Below are positions 37,001 through 48,024 of a DNA stretch of 64,000 nt, in pieces (within the stretch, counting starts at the first letter, position 1; each line of letters begins with the position of its first letter). A program made the position numbers and the translations under genes. The stretch spans positions 76,378,744 through 76,442,743 of the forward strand of contig NC_055998.1 in NCBI RefSeq assembly GCF_018446385.1, given 5' to 3'. The notes beneath the pieces were generated by a model that saw only the letters and a list, made by a program, of their open reading frames with translations, did no database searches and was not told where the DNA came from. Source of the stretch: Zingiber officinale. Taxonomy: Eukaryota; Streptophyta; Magnoliopsida; Zingiberales; Zingiberaceae.

Positions 37001-37170
37001 ATCTGGGGAAGAGGCTCCACCGTCACCGGCGACGAGGGGTTCGAGGAGGGAATCGCCGCGCGAGGGATCAAGGAAAGCTTCCTCTGCAGATGAGACGAGA
37101 AACGGGCTGGCAATTCGGAAGGAGGGCTCGATCTGGGGAACAGAGAGAGAAAGGAGCTCGCAGCGGCCAT
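34062..37170 (-). CDS. PnsB3: Photosynthetic NDH subunit of subcomplex B 3 (PnsB3/NDF4-like, 2Fe-2S ferredoxin-type), 6 exons
   Basis: Predicted subunit of the chloroplast NADH dehydrogenase-like complex, which supports cyclic electron flow around photosystem I. Exons on the minus strand: 36982-37170, 36760-36873, 36618-36671, 35979-36041, 35593-35655, 34062-34097. All introns are GT-AG in phase 0, giving 172 residues. The N-terminus (1-45) is rich in Ser, Pro and Arg and poor in acidic residues, like a chloroplast transit peptide. Then come IELEFFG, PVERATAISGEKLL, and the cluster-binding loop NCGGGGSCGTCIVE with a fourth Cys in RLACQ (about residue 148), the usual 2Fe-2S ferredoxin pattern. 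The C-terminus is VAVQRIPQRKK. The match to Arabidopsis At3g16250 (NDF4) is from memory but close along the whole length. Intron 5 is 1.5 kb and contains internal duplications. Confidence 0.9.
34549..35535. repeat. Diverged direct duplication inside intron 5 of PnsB3
   Basis: Blocks at 34549-34605 and 35475-35530 share acccaattaa, then gattg(c/t)tta(g/a)cttgg, then aacgaaatgaa. Blocks near 34830-34960 and 35380-35470 share AT-rich runs followed by atgaag(a/g)(g/a)c(t/c)ccctc words. This may be a segmental duplication or two related small transposons. No open frame is of interest. Confidence 0.45.
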
Positions 37171-37497
37171 TACTCGTCAAGGTGAAGCCGAACGCGATCG
37201 ATCGAATTAAATAGGCCGGTCGATGGCGGTGGAATTCTCTCGAAGCTTCTCGATGGGGATCGTGTGGACGAGGAATTGAGCACACGTCATCGCTCCTTCA
37301 AATTCGACGCCAACCATTCGAATTCGAATATTAAACAATTTATTTTTAAAATACTATTTATAATTATTATATTATATATATTAAAACTCTTTTATTTTTT
37401 TCTCTTTAAATTTATTAATAAATATGTAACTAACAATATAGACTCGCCAACAAATTGAACATCCATTACCAATTGACTAGTAGTATGTGACCCATGG
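37171..37497. promoter_or_regulatory. PnsB3 promoter region and 3' end of the FAR1-like gene
   Basis: Only about 330 bases separate the FAR1-like stop codon from the PnsB3 start; both genes lie on the minus strand. The PnsB3 promoter would normally lie here and may run into the upstream gene's 3' end. An AT-rich core occurs at about 37325-37450. Confidence 0.4.
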
Positions 37498-39853
37498 CTA
37501 AGGCAATTCTGACAAGTCGAATGTTTCAGGGAATGCTTGCGAATCCAATAGTTCTCGCGTATCCTTTGGCATTTCGACGGCAGTCTTTGCTCGTCTTGGC
37601 CTCGCTCCAGACCTTTGATAGTTCACTGTTGTATCGATCGATTCCACGGTTTCCATATCTGAGGTAGCTTCATCGAATGTCGCCATGTTCCTCACATGGG
37701 TAAGGAGCTTGCTCATGTGCCATTGCACGTAAGTGAAGCGTTCTTTCGTCGCGGATGACTCTTGTATTATGATAGATGAAAGGGAGCGCAAAGCTTGGGA
37801 CCGGTATCGGTAGCCCGTGCTCTTTGGAAACAAGGAGCTTTCGCGTCGCCACCGCATCAGCAGATACTTATCGGGCAGCATGAAACAGTTCTTCAAAGAG
37901 AGCACTCGAAGAGCATGCTTGCATAAAATCCCAGAGGATTCGAACTCTTTGCAACTGCAGTGTAACTGTTGCTCCGAGGGAAAAGAGTGCACTATATGGC
38001 CTCCATCCGTCTTCAATCGATGGCGAACGAAGTACGTCTCCCGCTGCGACTCATAAACTGCAAACTGTGTCGACGATACTAGTTCCTTTTGAAACATATT
38101 GAATGCATAAGGTGTGAGGACGCCGAGAGCATGTTCTTCAATGGGCATGCATGTTTTAATCTTGATGTTTTGATAATTCTGCCTCATTGTGGCTTCTTCT
38201 CCGGCTTGATCTAGCAATTGGATCGCAATGCTCACCTACAAAAGAGCAGCACGTTATCAGAGTTTTCAAAAATGAATGGCATGACGATGAAGATGACACC
38301 GCAATACCTGATCCACAAAATCTTTTAGACGCGCCTGTGCATTCAGAAATGCTTTGAAGAATGACTTAATAAATGATGCTGAAGAAGAACCAGTCGACAA
38401 ACTCCCAAGAAACCAACCGCGCAAGCATGACAATGCCCAGTAAGACTGATAAAGCGATAGCATGGCTATATGTCGGTCGGATGCTAATCCAAACTCATTA
38501 ACCATGTGAGCCCACTGGTGCATGAATTCAGTCTCAGTTTCCAAGTTATAAACTCGATGAAAGGCATTTGTAAAAGAGTTGTATTGCGATCCAAGTAGTG
38601 TAGAAAACCAGCACGCTAATCTTTGTGAGATATACCATACACCGAAAACATGTTTGATGTTTGGCAATTCATTCATCACAGCCTCTCTCAATGCCAAGTC
38701 GAAATCCGTCAATATTGTTTGCGGTAATTTACCGTCCATAAGGCTAAAGAACGACTACAAAATAAAAGCATTAACATGTTAACAGATAGCAAAGAGAAAT
38801 AACAAATTGAGTAGCAGAACACACCTGGAAGGCCCATCTCAGTGAAGATGACCTTTCGTCTTGCAATAGAACACAACCAAAAAATATGAGATTACCATAA
38901 TTGTCGACACCAAACCATACTCCAAAAGGCCTATCGTAAGCATACAATCGGTAGGTTATGTCGAAAATAACCACATCACCAAAGACCTTGTATGCATGAA
39001 TAGCATCAGGATATGACCAGGCAATATGCTCGAGCTTGTTATTCGTATCCAAAGTGTACTTGTAACGAAAATTTTGGTTCTTGTCTTTCATATTTGCGCA
39101 GGCCTGAAGAAGTTCTGATCCTTCGGTATCACGATCGATGTTCTTTGAGGCTTGAAGAAAGTTTCTCAAGTCCCTTTCCGTGAAGGATAACTGACCCGGC
39201 TTTACTCCTCTTTCCATCTCCAGTGCCTTCATCATAAGATTCACAGTGCAACCGGCCTTTGCTAGAACCAAAATGCGCTCACGAACAGCGGGAGGTATTG
39301 TCCGGTAGGCAGGAAGATGCCGAACTTCCTCACAGTCCAACAACTCATGGTTATGGTCATTACTAAATTGGATGACTATCCAACAGCTCGTACCCTTAGA
39401 AACATTCTTCTTGATAATCATCTGTGCTTCACACTTGCAGCGTGACGATTTCTTGTTCCTCTGACGTTTGAGCTCTGCGGTTTTTCGGGGAAGAGAAACT
39501 CCGGCACGATGGCAGACAAGTTCGCGCTTATAAACTCCTAGTGGATGTGCCTGATTTCCCTTTGACCGCTCTCGCCGGATAGCAAAGCCACTCTTCCTGG
39601 CAAAGTTGGTATAATATTCCTGAGCTTCATCATCGGTTCGAAAAGACTGTCCTACATAAGGCATCTTCACCGTAGCAGCATCAGAAGTAGTATACTCCCT
39701 TATCTGAACGAGGTTTGACTCTGCAATAGCTGCTGATTCCGCCGAGATGTCTTCGTCTTCCTTGTCGGCTCTTATGTAACACTGCTCATCTCCACATGGA
39801 CAACACTGCCTTGGTGTAAGGCAGCCATTGTTCTTCAATGAGCTTTTTGTCAT
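37498..39853 (-). CDS. FAR1-related sequence (FRS) protein, MULE-transposase-derived, 3 coding exons
   Basis: Exons on the minus strand: 38825-39853, 38308-38754 and 37498-38235, all GT-AG and in phase 0, giving about 737 residues. There is a Cys-rich N-terminus, then a FAR1 zinc DNA-binding domain (about 70-172; FRTDDEAQEYYTNFARKSGF, with C114, C139/C141 and HNH near 167-169 as likely ligands). A MULE transposase core follows (VVIFDITYRLY near 295, TILTDFDLAL near 360), then a SWIM zinc finger near 585-599 (CSCKEFESSGILCKH). Proteins of this FHY3/FAR1 family act in the nucleus as transcription regulators descended from Mutator transposases. No terminal inverted repeats were seen around it, and its three-exon structure fits a host gene. 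The start at 39853 was chosen because the in-frame extension upstream lacks family similarity. Which FRS subgroup it belongs to is uncertain. Confidence 0.88.
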
Positions 39854-40424
39854 TCTTATTTCTTCAAGTTTGCAGAAGACAAGAACATCAAACAAAGATA
39901 GGAAGTGCAGGGACCTTACAAAGTAACAAGGAATTGTAGGAACAGAACCAATGCGTGCAATCAACAAAGGGATCAAATTTCAGCGTGCTGTTCAAGACGC
40001 AGATCAGACTTCATAGGGTTTAGGGATCTCAACCTCGTCATCTCGATCAAGTTGTGGTTGCCATCACTCTCACCCTTCAGCATATTGAAGGAGTAGTCTT
40101 ATAATCGAAAATTCGATCCTGCAAATGTATGCTTAGGCATAGAGGAAACCCCTTTCTTGCCGTTTGCAAACCCTAGCTTTCAGACAAGCTTAATACCCGC
40201 CAAACCAGCATAGCGCCAGAGAACTGACGGCTTTCGCCGAACAAATGCAGAAGAATCATACCAAGAGAACACACTGTTCGTGGAGTTAGAGCAAGGATGT
40301 AAGAGCAAGTACACCACTGGAAAAATTCCATTCTAACAATGGGGCAAGGAATCACCTGAGTGAATAGATATGCCAGGACCATTATCACGGCGACGCATTG
40401 AGCGAGCGAGCAGCTGGGGAGGGC
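39854..40424. promoter_or_regulatory. 5' region of the FAR1-like gene, head-to-head with a small open frame
   Basis: This stretch probably includes the FAR1-like 5' UTR, perhaps with an intron. It separates the gene from a small plus-strand frame at 40425, so it could act as a bidirectional promoter. No motif was recognised with confidence. Confidence 0.35.
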
Positions 40425-40634
40425 ATGGGGTGGAGAGTTAGGGTTAGGGTTTGGAATATGCGGCGAGAGAAGCAGCAGATTAGCAACCGGAAGAGGAGCT
40501 CGGGATCGCCGGAAAAGGAGGAAGAGGTCGACGATGATATTCCGACGCCCAATTTGGGCATCGGCGTGGCTCCGCGGGAGGAATGGAATAGCGAGGAAGG
40601 AACTTCGGCGAAGCCAGCGGAGGAGTGGGAATAG
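40425..40634 (+). CDS. Small hypothetical protein, 69 codons
   Basis: An ATG at 40425 opens a frame rich in Arg and Glu (SSGSPEKEEEVDDDIPTPNL) that ends at 40634. I recognise no domain. It lies head-to-head with the FAR1-like gene in GC-rich DNA, so it may be a real small gene, a first exon, or chance. Its 3' part falls in a 156-bp block that is duplicated just downstream (from 40719), where the repeat has no start of its own. Confidence 0.25.
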   Translation: MGWRVRVRVWNMRREKQQISNRKRSSGSPEKEEEVDDDIPTPNLGIGVAPREEWNSEEGTSAKPAEEWE

Positions 40635-41350
40635 CGAGCAGCGGTTTTAGAGTCTTGTAAGACCTTTTAAGCTCTGTTTACCACCGCGGAAATGGAAGGA
40701 AAGAAGATTTGGAGGAAAGGCGTGGCTCCGCGCGAGGAATGGAATAGAGAGGAAGGAACTTCGGCGAAGCCAGCGGAGGAGTGGGAATAGCGAGCAGCGG
40801 TTTTATGTTATGTTTACTCTAGAGTGTGGATGAGGAAAAAAAAATCAACTATAGAAAGTTATTTTTGGAGGAAGAGAAAAAAAAGGATGAAGAAATCTTT
40901 TTCTTTACATATTTGTTTTATTATTTATCTTGATAGAGTAAGGTAAATACTTATGATGTAATTTTGTAAATAAAAAAGGGTGCATGCGTCATTTTTTGGT
41001 ACATAGTGTAATTTTATGAGTTAAAAAGATTATATGAGTCATTTTTTTTTGTATATGGTGTAATTTTGTGAATGTAAAAGGGGTACATGCAACATTTTTT
41101 TTCATCCGCTGTTTTCCGTCCGATTTTGATGTGATCGATTTTGGCTCCAAAATTATCCGCGGATGGATTGTGTTACTTTTCCTTTGAAAACTTTTAATGA
41201 AGTAAACAACGAAAACTTTTCCATCGTGAAAACTTTTCCTTAATTTTACTTTTCACTCTCCCAAGTAAACAGAGTCTTAGAGCTTTATAAGACCTTTTAG
41301 GCTCTGTTTACCACCGCGGAAATGGAAGGAAAGAAGGTTGGGAGGAAAGG
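40563..41350. repeat. 156-bp tandem duplication, second copy split by an insertion
   Basis: Copy 1 is 40563-40718, from ggcgtggctccgcg to ggaggaaagg. Copy 2 is 40719-40805 plus 41280-41350. The two copies are almost identical in their first half. The break in copy 2 is filled by the 471-bp element at 40806-41276. Confidence 0.75.
40806..41276. mobile_element. PIF/Harbinger-like (Tourist-type) MITE, 471 bp
   Basis: It sits exactly at a point inside a duplicated block. TTA occurs on both sides (40803-40805 and 41277-41279), the target duplication typical of PIF/Harbinger elements. The ends are imperfect inverted repeats: tgttatgtttactct at the left, and gactctgtttacttggg as the reverse complement of the right. 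There is no coding capacity. The family assignment is by target site and size. Confidence 0.6.
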
Positions 41351-43559
41351 AAAGGAGAGAAAAAGAGAACTAATTACAGACGCTTCCTCTTGGCCGTTCA
41401 TGATTTATCTCCTCCGTATTAATCTTGAGACGAATTGATAAGGATACTTGTGAACGTATTCACCTTTTGCTACTATTTGTAATGTGACCTTTGCTGGTGA
41501 AAGCTAACAGCCGACTGCGACAGACACTCTTTGCCCTTTTCCCAGCTTTGCTTTTAACGAACACGTTCCCTTTTTAGTAGTTATGTACACAGAGAAGAGA
41601 GGGAAATCACATTATAATTTCAGTAGACTGATCGACCATTTCGGTTGCCCTCTTGCCTATTGGCACACATGAACTCACTCTTGCCTATTGACACACATGA
41701 ACTCGAAAACACTGAATAATACATTCAAATATCGTAATATCATATTGAAGGCGAAATTTTGCATGATTTCTAGCACATGACAACTTCAAGAACATCTGGT
41801 CAAGCATCTACCAGTGCAAGAAATGCTTGGTGGCAGAATAAACAGGGCAAATGTAATAACTTCTTCTCGGCTACTTACTGGGGTCAAGTGCGATGCTAGT
41901 TTGTTGAAGTTGCTAGAATTGTGTCATTTCAAAGCACAGTTCACTTTCATTTTCACCTTCACATCCTTCCTGGTAGTAATTCAGCTACTTGCCACAGATA
42001 CTTAATCCTTTGATGCGGTCATCGGGCTCGCAACAAACCAACAGTAGCCCTGGAGATAAAATCATCACTCTCCATCGCTGTTTCTGGGACTGAGGTTGCA
42101 AATGAGTCAAACAAAATGAAAGCTTTACTATGCTACTAAGAGCTATAACAATATCATAGATATGGCCACATGCAGGAATCAGGCTCTTAAAATCCTTTTG
42201 ACAGAACGATTTTCCGAGATTATACTTTTTACCGGAGAAGCTAAATTCCAAATATACATTGTCACTGTTATACTCGAAGAAAGAATCAGAAAATTATTTC
42301 ATGAGGAGATCATGCAACATGTTATTGAGAATAAACAAAATACAGAGTTATGAACTCAACCTTCATCAGCATGCAAGGAGAGATGATAAAGTTAATAATG
42401 CAAATGTAGAAGTTTACAGGCATCTTGCCATACGCTCTAAAATTGCCTTAAGTTAGCTAACAACACGATAGAAATACAAAGGCTGAGCGGTTCTCCATTC
42501 TTGGCATTTGATTAAATTATTTCCAAATAAAAATACATTCCACAACAACTCTAAGAATAAAAATCTGGTCGTACGTCTTTACTTGTAGATACACAGAGCC
42601 AACCCAAATAGCCTATCGCAGCTAAGCAATCACTTCATCTATCATACAAAGGCAGTAAGGTAGAGGGAAGCAGAGATAACCCTACAAGAAGAAAACGGAT
42701 CAGAAGCCTTGAACAATGTGTACCTTAAACGTTGCCAACGAATAGTGTTAAAGAAAATTGAAGATTAAAAGCTTAAAGAAAATTGAAAGTTAATGAGTTC
42801 TAAAGAAAATCACAAACTGTCCAAGTCCTACACAATTCGATTAACTAAACATGCCTGAAACTTGAACATAACTTCTTCAAGGAGGAAAATCAGCTTCTGG
42901 TCTCAGAAAAGACATAACTAAGAAGAAGCTATTTCCATTTCTAAAATCCAGATTCATGCAATTTCATGATCTCATATCCTAGTTATGCTTAAAATTAGCT
43001 TATGCAATTATTAAATGCCATGACAAATAGTCATAACTATAGAAGTATGTGCATTACCAATTTACAATATATAACCACAGGATTCATGTGAAGGGTTAGC
43101 TATATGCCTTATATGGATGAACTTACTTCTCATATGCTAATATGTTGGAGATAGAACTCTATGGTTCATGGATGATAATTAGTTAATTGACATGAATATG
43201 ATACAACTAAACTACCAAAATTTGAACAAATGAATCAATCCCTTCAGCAGCATATTACGAACCACATTTAATGTTAATACACCCATTGAAACTTGAATTC
43301 CATGCTACATTGAACATTCTAGTCCAAATGAATGTAGTAATATTAAAAAGTGTTGGAACTTCCATTTGGCTGGAAGTATAGTTCTAGTTTCGGGATAAAG
43401 TTCTCATTTCATTGTGGACTAAAACATATGTATGTATGTTGCAACATAGTAAAAAAAATGTTGATGGTCAGCAATAAGTATTGTCAGAAAATTAAACAAG
43501 AACCGATGCAATAAAACCAATCAGGAAAAGAAAATTAACTCAACAGAAATTACGCCACA
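41351..43559. other. Gene-poor region downstream of the trihelix gene
   Basis: About 2.2 kb with ordinary, slightly AT-rich composition. It should contain the 3' UTR of the trihelix gene near 43560. Open frames (41814-42005, 41985-42251, 42162-42353) show no domain. A short direct repeat, cttgcctattg(g/a)cacacatgaactc, occurs at about 41652-41704. No gene is supported. Confidence 0.5.
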
Positions 43560-44717
43560 CTACCCGCTCAAATTCTCAGCAGAGCCATCATCGTCATCCT
43601 CGTCATCCTCCCTGTGTTCAGCGTCATCTTCTTCACCCTGTTCCTCACTTAATTTAGCAATTTCTGCTTGTGCTCTTTCTAAAATCTGTCTTTTTTGCAC
43701 CTCCAAATCCCTCTGGAATTCCTTCCTCAATCTTTCAATCTCTGACATCTGCTGCCTCTTGTAATTTTCCATCTTTTCATAAATCTCCCCGAATTTCTTA
43801 ATCGACACAGCAAGCATTCTAAAGGAAGAATCTGAGCTCTCTGAGACATTCTCCCTCTTTAGCGGGAACCCATCAGAGTAATCCTCACTTCCACTGTTAT
43901 CTGGACTGTTCCTCATCTTACCGTTACCATTACAATGATCTTGAAAGGCACTTGAGCTAGCAAACACATATTCTCCTGCATCAACACCATAAGGTAGCTT
44001 TGGTCGTGGAGGCAGCTGAAGCGACTGCTTCCCTGTTGATGGTACTGGCGATGGTGGCGGCATCAAGGCATCCATCTTTTTGAAATAAACCCACTTGCTT
44101 CCAAATTTCCCATGCGATGTCAAAATTGCCTTCTCCTTTTTGTACTTCTTCTTCAGGGTATCAATCCGGTTCCGGCACTGTGCGTCCGTCCGGTGAATCT
44201 TGGAGGCCTGCAAAACCTTCTTGCCCACCTCGCTCCACTGATCCGCCCGGAGACTCTTCCGTCCATTCTGAACGTAGCGGTCACCCCAGGCATCCAAGAG
44301 CACAAAGGTCGAATCTTCCGACCATTCAGGGGGCAAGGTCCGAGTGGGAGCTTTGGTTGGGGGCGCCGCGGACGGCGGGGGCAGTCTCGGGGCAAATTCG
44401 AACCCCAAAGCGAGCTTATCGATCCTCCGCCGCTTCGCACGGCTTTCGGACGAGGAATCATCCTCCTCGCCGCAGGAATCCCTGGCGCGGCGGTAGCCAC
44501 CGACTGCATCTTCATCTTCGTCTTCCGAAAGCCGATTTGGGTAGTTCTGCTGCTGCTCCTCTTCGTCGTCGTTGTCATCCGGCTCGGCGTAACGACGGCC
44601 GAACTGAGGAGGGGGGGAGGTGTCGCCGAAGGGGGGTTTGGGCCGATTCAAGGAGGAAAGGTAGATACTAGGCTTAGGGGGACAGGAATTGGCGGCATCG
44701 TCGTCGGAGTCGTCCAT
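43560..44717 (-). CDS. Trihelix transcription factor, SIP1 clade (ASIL-like), single exon
   Basis: Predicted nuclear DNA-binding protein of 385 residues in one uninterrupted frame. Residues 1-95 are acidic and low-complexity, ending in a basic cluster, RAKRRRIDK (93-101), a likely nuclear localisation signal. The trihelix domain is at about 128-218, with EWSEDSTFVLLDAWGDRY, then DQWSEVGKKV and CRNRIDTLKKKYKKEK, and the usual tryptophans at 132, 144 and 161 plus W209 (SKWVYFKKMD). A Pro-rich linker (219-242) leads to a C-terminal coiled coil (about 300-357; KKFGEIYEKMENYKRQQMSE), typical of the SIP1 clade, and an acidic tail (360-378). The start at 44717 has the only ATG in frame before the acidic region. 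Arabidopsis relatives ASIL1/ASIL2 repress seed genes, but that role is not shown here. Confidence 0.9.
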   Translation of the reverse strand: MDDSDDDAANSCPPKPSIYLSSLNRPKPPFGDTSPPPQFGRRYAEPDDNDDEEEQQQNYPNRLSEDEDEDAVGGYRRARDSCGEEDDSSSESRAKRRRIDKLALGFEFAPRLPPPSAAPPTKAPTRTLPPEWSEDSTFVLLDAWGDRYVQNGRKSLRADQWSEVGKKVLQASKIHRTDAQCRNRIDTLKKKYKKEKAILTSHGKFGSKWVYFKKMDALMPPPSPVPSTGKQSLQLPPRPKLPYGVDAGEYVFASSSAFQDHCNGNGKMRNSPDNSGSEDYSDGFPLKRENVSESSDSSFRMLAVSIKKFGEIYEKMENYKRQQMSEIERLRKEFQRDLEVQKRQILERAQAEIAKLSEEQGEEDDAEHREDDEDDDDGSAENLSG

Positions 44718-45415
44718 CGACGGGATCCCTGCTCTTCTACAACCCTAATCGGCGAAGCGACGCCTTCGCTTTTCGCGCATCGACGCCTTCTTTAAACTGG
44801 AAAGATGAGATCGATAGGCGACCCGGCGTCAATCGCCGACCAACCACCGCGAGTCGGCCGAACGCCTTAGAGTCGAACCGGTTCAAGAAGCTAAGCCGAT
44901 TGAGCCGCCCGATCGAATCTCTCATATCCAACTCGAATCAGACTATATTATTAAAGTTTGTTGAATAAATTAACTGAATTAAGTCAAATTAAATCTCACA
45001 TTAGTTAGACCACTAAAACAGTTAGTTAGGCGTAGTTGAAATATAAAATATTGTCATATAAAATTTTATGATCAAAATTTGACACCTCCGAAAATGTCTT
45101 TCCTCATATTTTAGCCATCAGTATTTATTGAGTATCAGAATTGAGTTCCACTAAATATCAAGATTAAATTCCACCGAGCTTAAGTTCCACCGTGAATTAG
45201 TTCCCACCAAATGTTTAGGCTTTGAAGCTTCTAGTTGGGAATATATGATGCTTTCCGAGTGGATAGAAGGGTAGTGGTTATCAAATATAGTCCCAGATGT
45301 TTTCTGTCTAATACATGACATTTCTAAATGAAGAAGTTAGTAGTGGATATCATATCTAGGCCCTCGAATGTCATCTCTCTAATATGTGATAAGTAATGAA
45401 TGGAGAAGTTAGTAG
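44718..45415. promoter_or_regulatory. Upstream region of the trihelix gene, merging into repeat DNA
   Basis: GC-rich to about 44930 (promoter and 5' UTR), then AT-rich. From about 45240 there are near-duplicate blocks with gaagttagtagtggat and ctctctaatatgtga words that continue on the far side of the MITE at 45416. They probably belong to an old LTR. Confidence 0.4.
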
Positions 45416-45942
45416 TAGGGGTGAGCAGTCAATCCGTCAAACCGACCAACCTGCTTATATCGACGCGAACCGAACAAAAAAAAATGATCTGCCGGATATA
45501 GGGTCGGATGTAGGATCCTAATATTGCATTATCTGATCTAGTAGGGTCGGATAGTGTTTTATCCCAATAACTGAACCAACCCAATCCGATCACCCCTACT
45601 TGTAGCAACTAATGTTGATAAGCTGTTACACATTGTAGTAACTACTGCCGATAAGCTGCTACACGTTGTAATAGTTATTTCTGATTAGCTGCTATAACGT
45701 GTAATGAGTAATGTCTATTATCATTTTTAAAAAAATTATTTTTTTTGTTATATTTATATTTTATATTTCATTGGATATAGGATCGGATATCCAAATAACT
45801 GATAATCCGTCGGATATCTGAAACATAAGAACCGTTGGATATAGGGTCGGATGTAGGTCCCAATTTTGCATTATCTGATCTAGTAGGGCCGGATAATTTT
45901 TTACTCCAATAACCGAATCAAACCGATCCGTGATCACCTCTA
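45416..45942. mobile_element. hAT-type MITE, 527 bp, with internal duplication
   Basis: It is flanked by the 8-bp duplication gttagtag (45408-45415 and 45943-45950), the target-site size of hAT transposons. The ends are inverted repeats: taggggtgagca at the left, and tagaggtgatca as the reverse complement of the right. The right-terminal segment (45838-45942) is repeated at 45493-45600, so the element carries two copies of its own end. There is no transposase. Confidence 0.8.
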
Positions 45943-45950
45943 GTTAGTAG

Positions 45951-46540
45951 TGGATTCTGGTTCCTTAGAAGTCTTTCCTTTAATACATGGCGATCAATAA
46001 ATGAAGAAGCGATTAACAACTGTCAGAAGCAATTCCTTCACTATTCATATGAGAATAAGTGAATGAACATGGAGTATCTGATGTGCAGATAGTTTATAGG
46101 CAACTATATAAGTACCAGGAGGGGTAAGTCATAGGCATGATGATTTTCTTATTCTTGCAAGTGGAGGTAACTTTTCTCCTCTAAAATCTCTTCTTCTTCT
46201 TTTTCTTCATCTTTCTCCTCTCTTATCAGTGAATAACTTGATCGTCGTAGGGGTTGCACTGCTAAGCCGACCGAAGCCCTAACTTGTGTTATCTCTCAAG
46301 GTATTGGATTTTGGGAGATTAGAAGCTGATCCAATTTTTTGGAGAGGAAGAGCCCGAGTAGGTAGAAAAAAGATATTATCAAATTGACACCATTTATAGG
46401 AGCATCCTATAAAAAGTTACTATGACTTGATATGGGAAAATGGTAATGGAGTAGCAACTAGAGTATTTTGCGGGATTATCGCAAGCCCTGTTGCCAAAAA
46501 TCAATGGGGATAGCGAATACACAATGTTCCGAGAAAATAT
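45951..46540 (+). repeat. Probable LTR promoter and leader remnant
   Basis: There is a TATA-like actatataagtacc at about 46103, followed by a pyrimidine-rich leader (46180-46230). The rest is not recognisable. The target of the next element (aatat at 46536-46540) lies at its end, and 53889 onwards is its continuation. This is inferred from layout only. Confidence 0.3.
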
Positions 46541-48024
46541 TGTTAGGACCAAAAGTAGCTAGAGGGGGGGTGAATAGCTCGTCGCGTTCGCTCGTTGCTC
46601 GGCGTTGCTTGTTCCTTCAAAGATGTGCAGCGGAAAATACAGAAACAAACACACAACGCTAACACGGTTGGTTTTACTTGGTATCCACCTCACAAGAGGT
46701 GACTAATCCAAGGATCCACACCAACACACACACCCTCCACTAAATAAAACTCTCCTTTATGGTAACTACCAAGGGCGGAGAAGCCCTACAAGACTCAATA
46801 CAAGAAGAGAGGGAAAGGATACAAGAAATACAAGCTTACAAGCTTACAATGAGTATAAACCCTAACCCTAGCTTCTCTTCTTGGCTTTGATCCGCCTCTT
46901 GACTTGGAAAACTTCCAAGATCCTTCAAGAACTGGCGATCTGAGCTTTGTGAGTGCTATGGAGGAGCTGACGAGAAATCTGGAGTGAATCGGAGAAGAGA
47001 TCGTGACCATCACGCACGCCAGCAGCTATAAACGACGCCAACGGTCGGATCCCGATCGATTCGAATGTTCCCAATCGATCGGGAGACTTTGGATCGATCC
47101 ACGGATCGATCCGAGCGCGGAAGCCACTGATCGATCCACGGATCGATCCGGCGCTTATCGCGCGGCAGCCGCGTCCAATCGATCCACGATCGATTGGGAC
47201 CTCTGGATCGATCCACGGATCGATCGAGCGCTTAGGGTCCAGTCGGATCGATCCACCGATCGATCCAGCTGGATCGATCCATCGATCGATCCAGCTTGAT
47301 TTTGTCCAAAACCAAGTCCCAAACCTCCCAAACCAACATCCGGTCAACCTTGACTGTTGGTATGTCATGCCTAGCATCTAGTCACTCCCTTGACCGCTAG
47401 GACTCCCTTACCAAGTGTCCGGTCAATCCCTTTGACCCACTTGGACTTTCTCTGCCAAGTATCCAATCCTTTGACCTACTTGGACTTTCATGCCAAGTAT
47501 CCAAGTCAATCCTTTGGCGTACTTGGACTTCCCGACACCGGATGTCCGATCATCCTGATCCATCTGGATTTTCCTCCCGGCTTCACTCACTAGGACTTTC
47601 ACCTAGCTTCACTCACTAGGGTTTTCCATCTCGCCTAGCTTCACTCACTAGGACTTTCACCCGGCTTCACTCACGGGACTTCCATCCGCCTAGCTTCACT
47701 CACTAGGACTTTCACGGCTTCACTCACCAGATTTCCATCCGCTGCTTCACTTACAGGACTTTTTTCTACCTGGCTTCACTCACGGGACTTTTCTTGCTTC
47801 ACTTACGGACTTTCCTTTCCTCCTGGCTTCACTCACGGGACTTTCATATCGCCTAGCTTCACTCACTAGGCATTTTGCCTAACATCAGTTAGGACTTCCC
47901 GATCAAGTATCCGGTCAACCTTGACCTACTTGACTCTTCTTCAATCAATATCTTATTGTCAAACATCTAAACCCAAACCAAGACTCGGCTTGGTTACCCA
48001 GTCAACCTTGACCTGATACCAACA
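46541..48024 (-). repeat. 3' LTR of the 46541-53883 element
   Basis: In plus-strand order: gaatagctcgtcgcg; a leader with gtatccacctc; a TATA-like element (tttatagc on the minus strand, about 47024-47033); a GATCGATC palindrome array (47041-47297); ccaagt/acttgg inverted repeats (47410-47530); and cttcactcac hairpin units (47575-47880). Confidence 0.88.

Noticed and set aside
44112-44795. Plus-strand frames of 184 and 227 codons
   Set aside because: Shadows of the trihelix coding sequence on the other strand, in GC-rich DNA.
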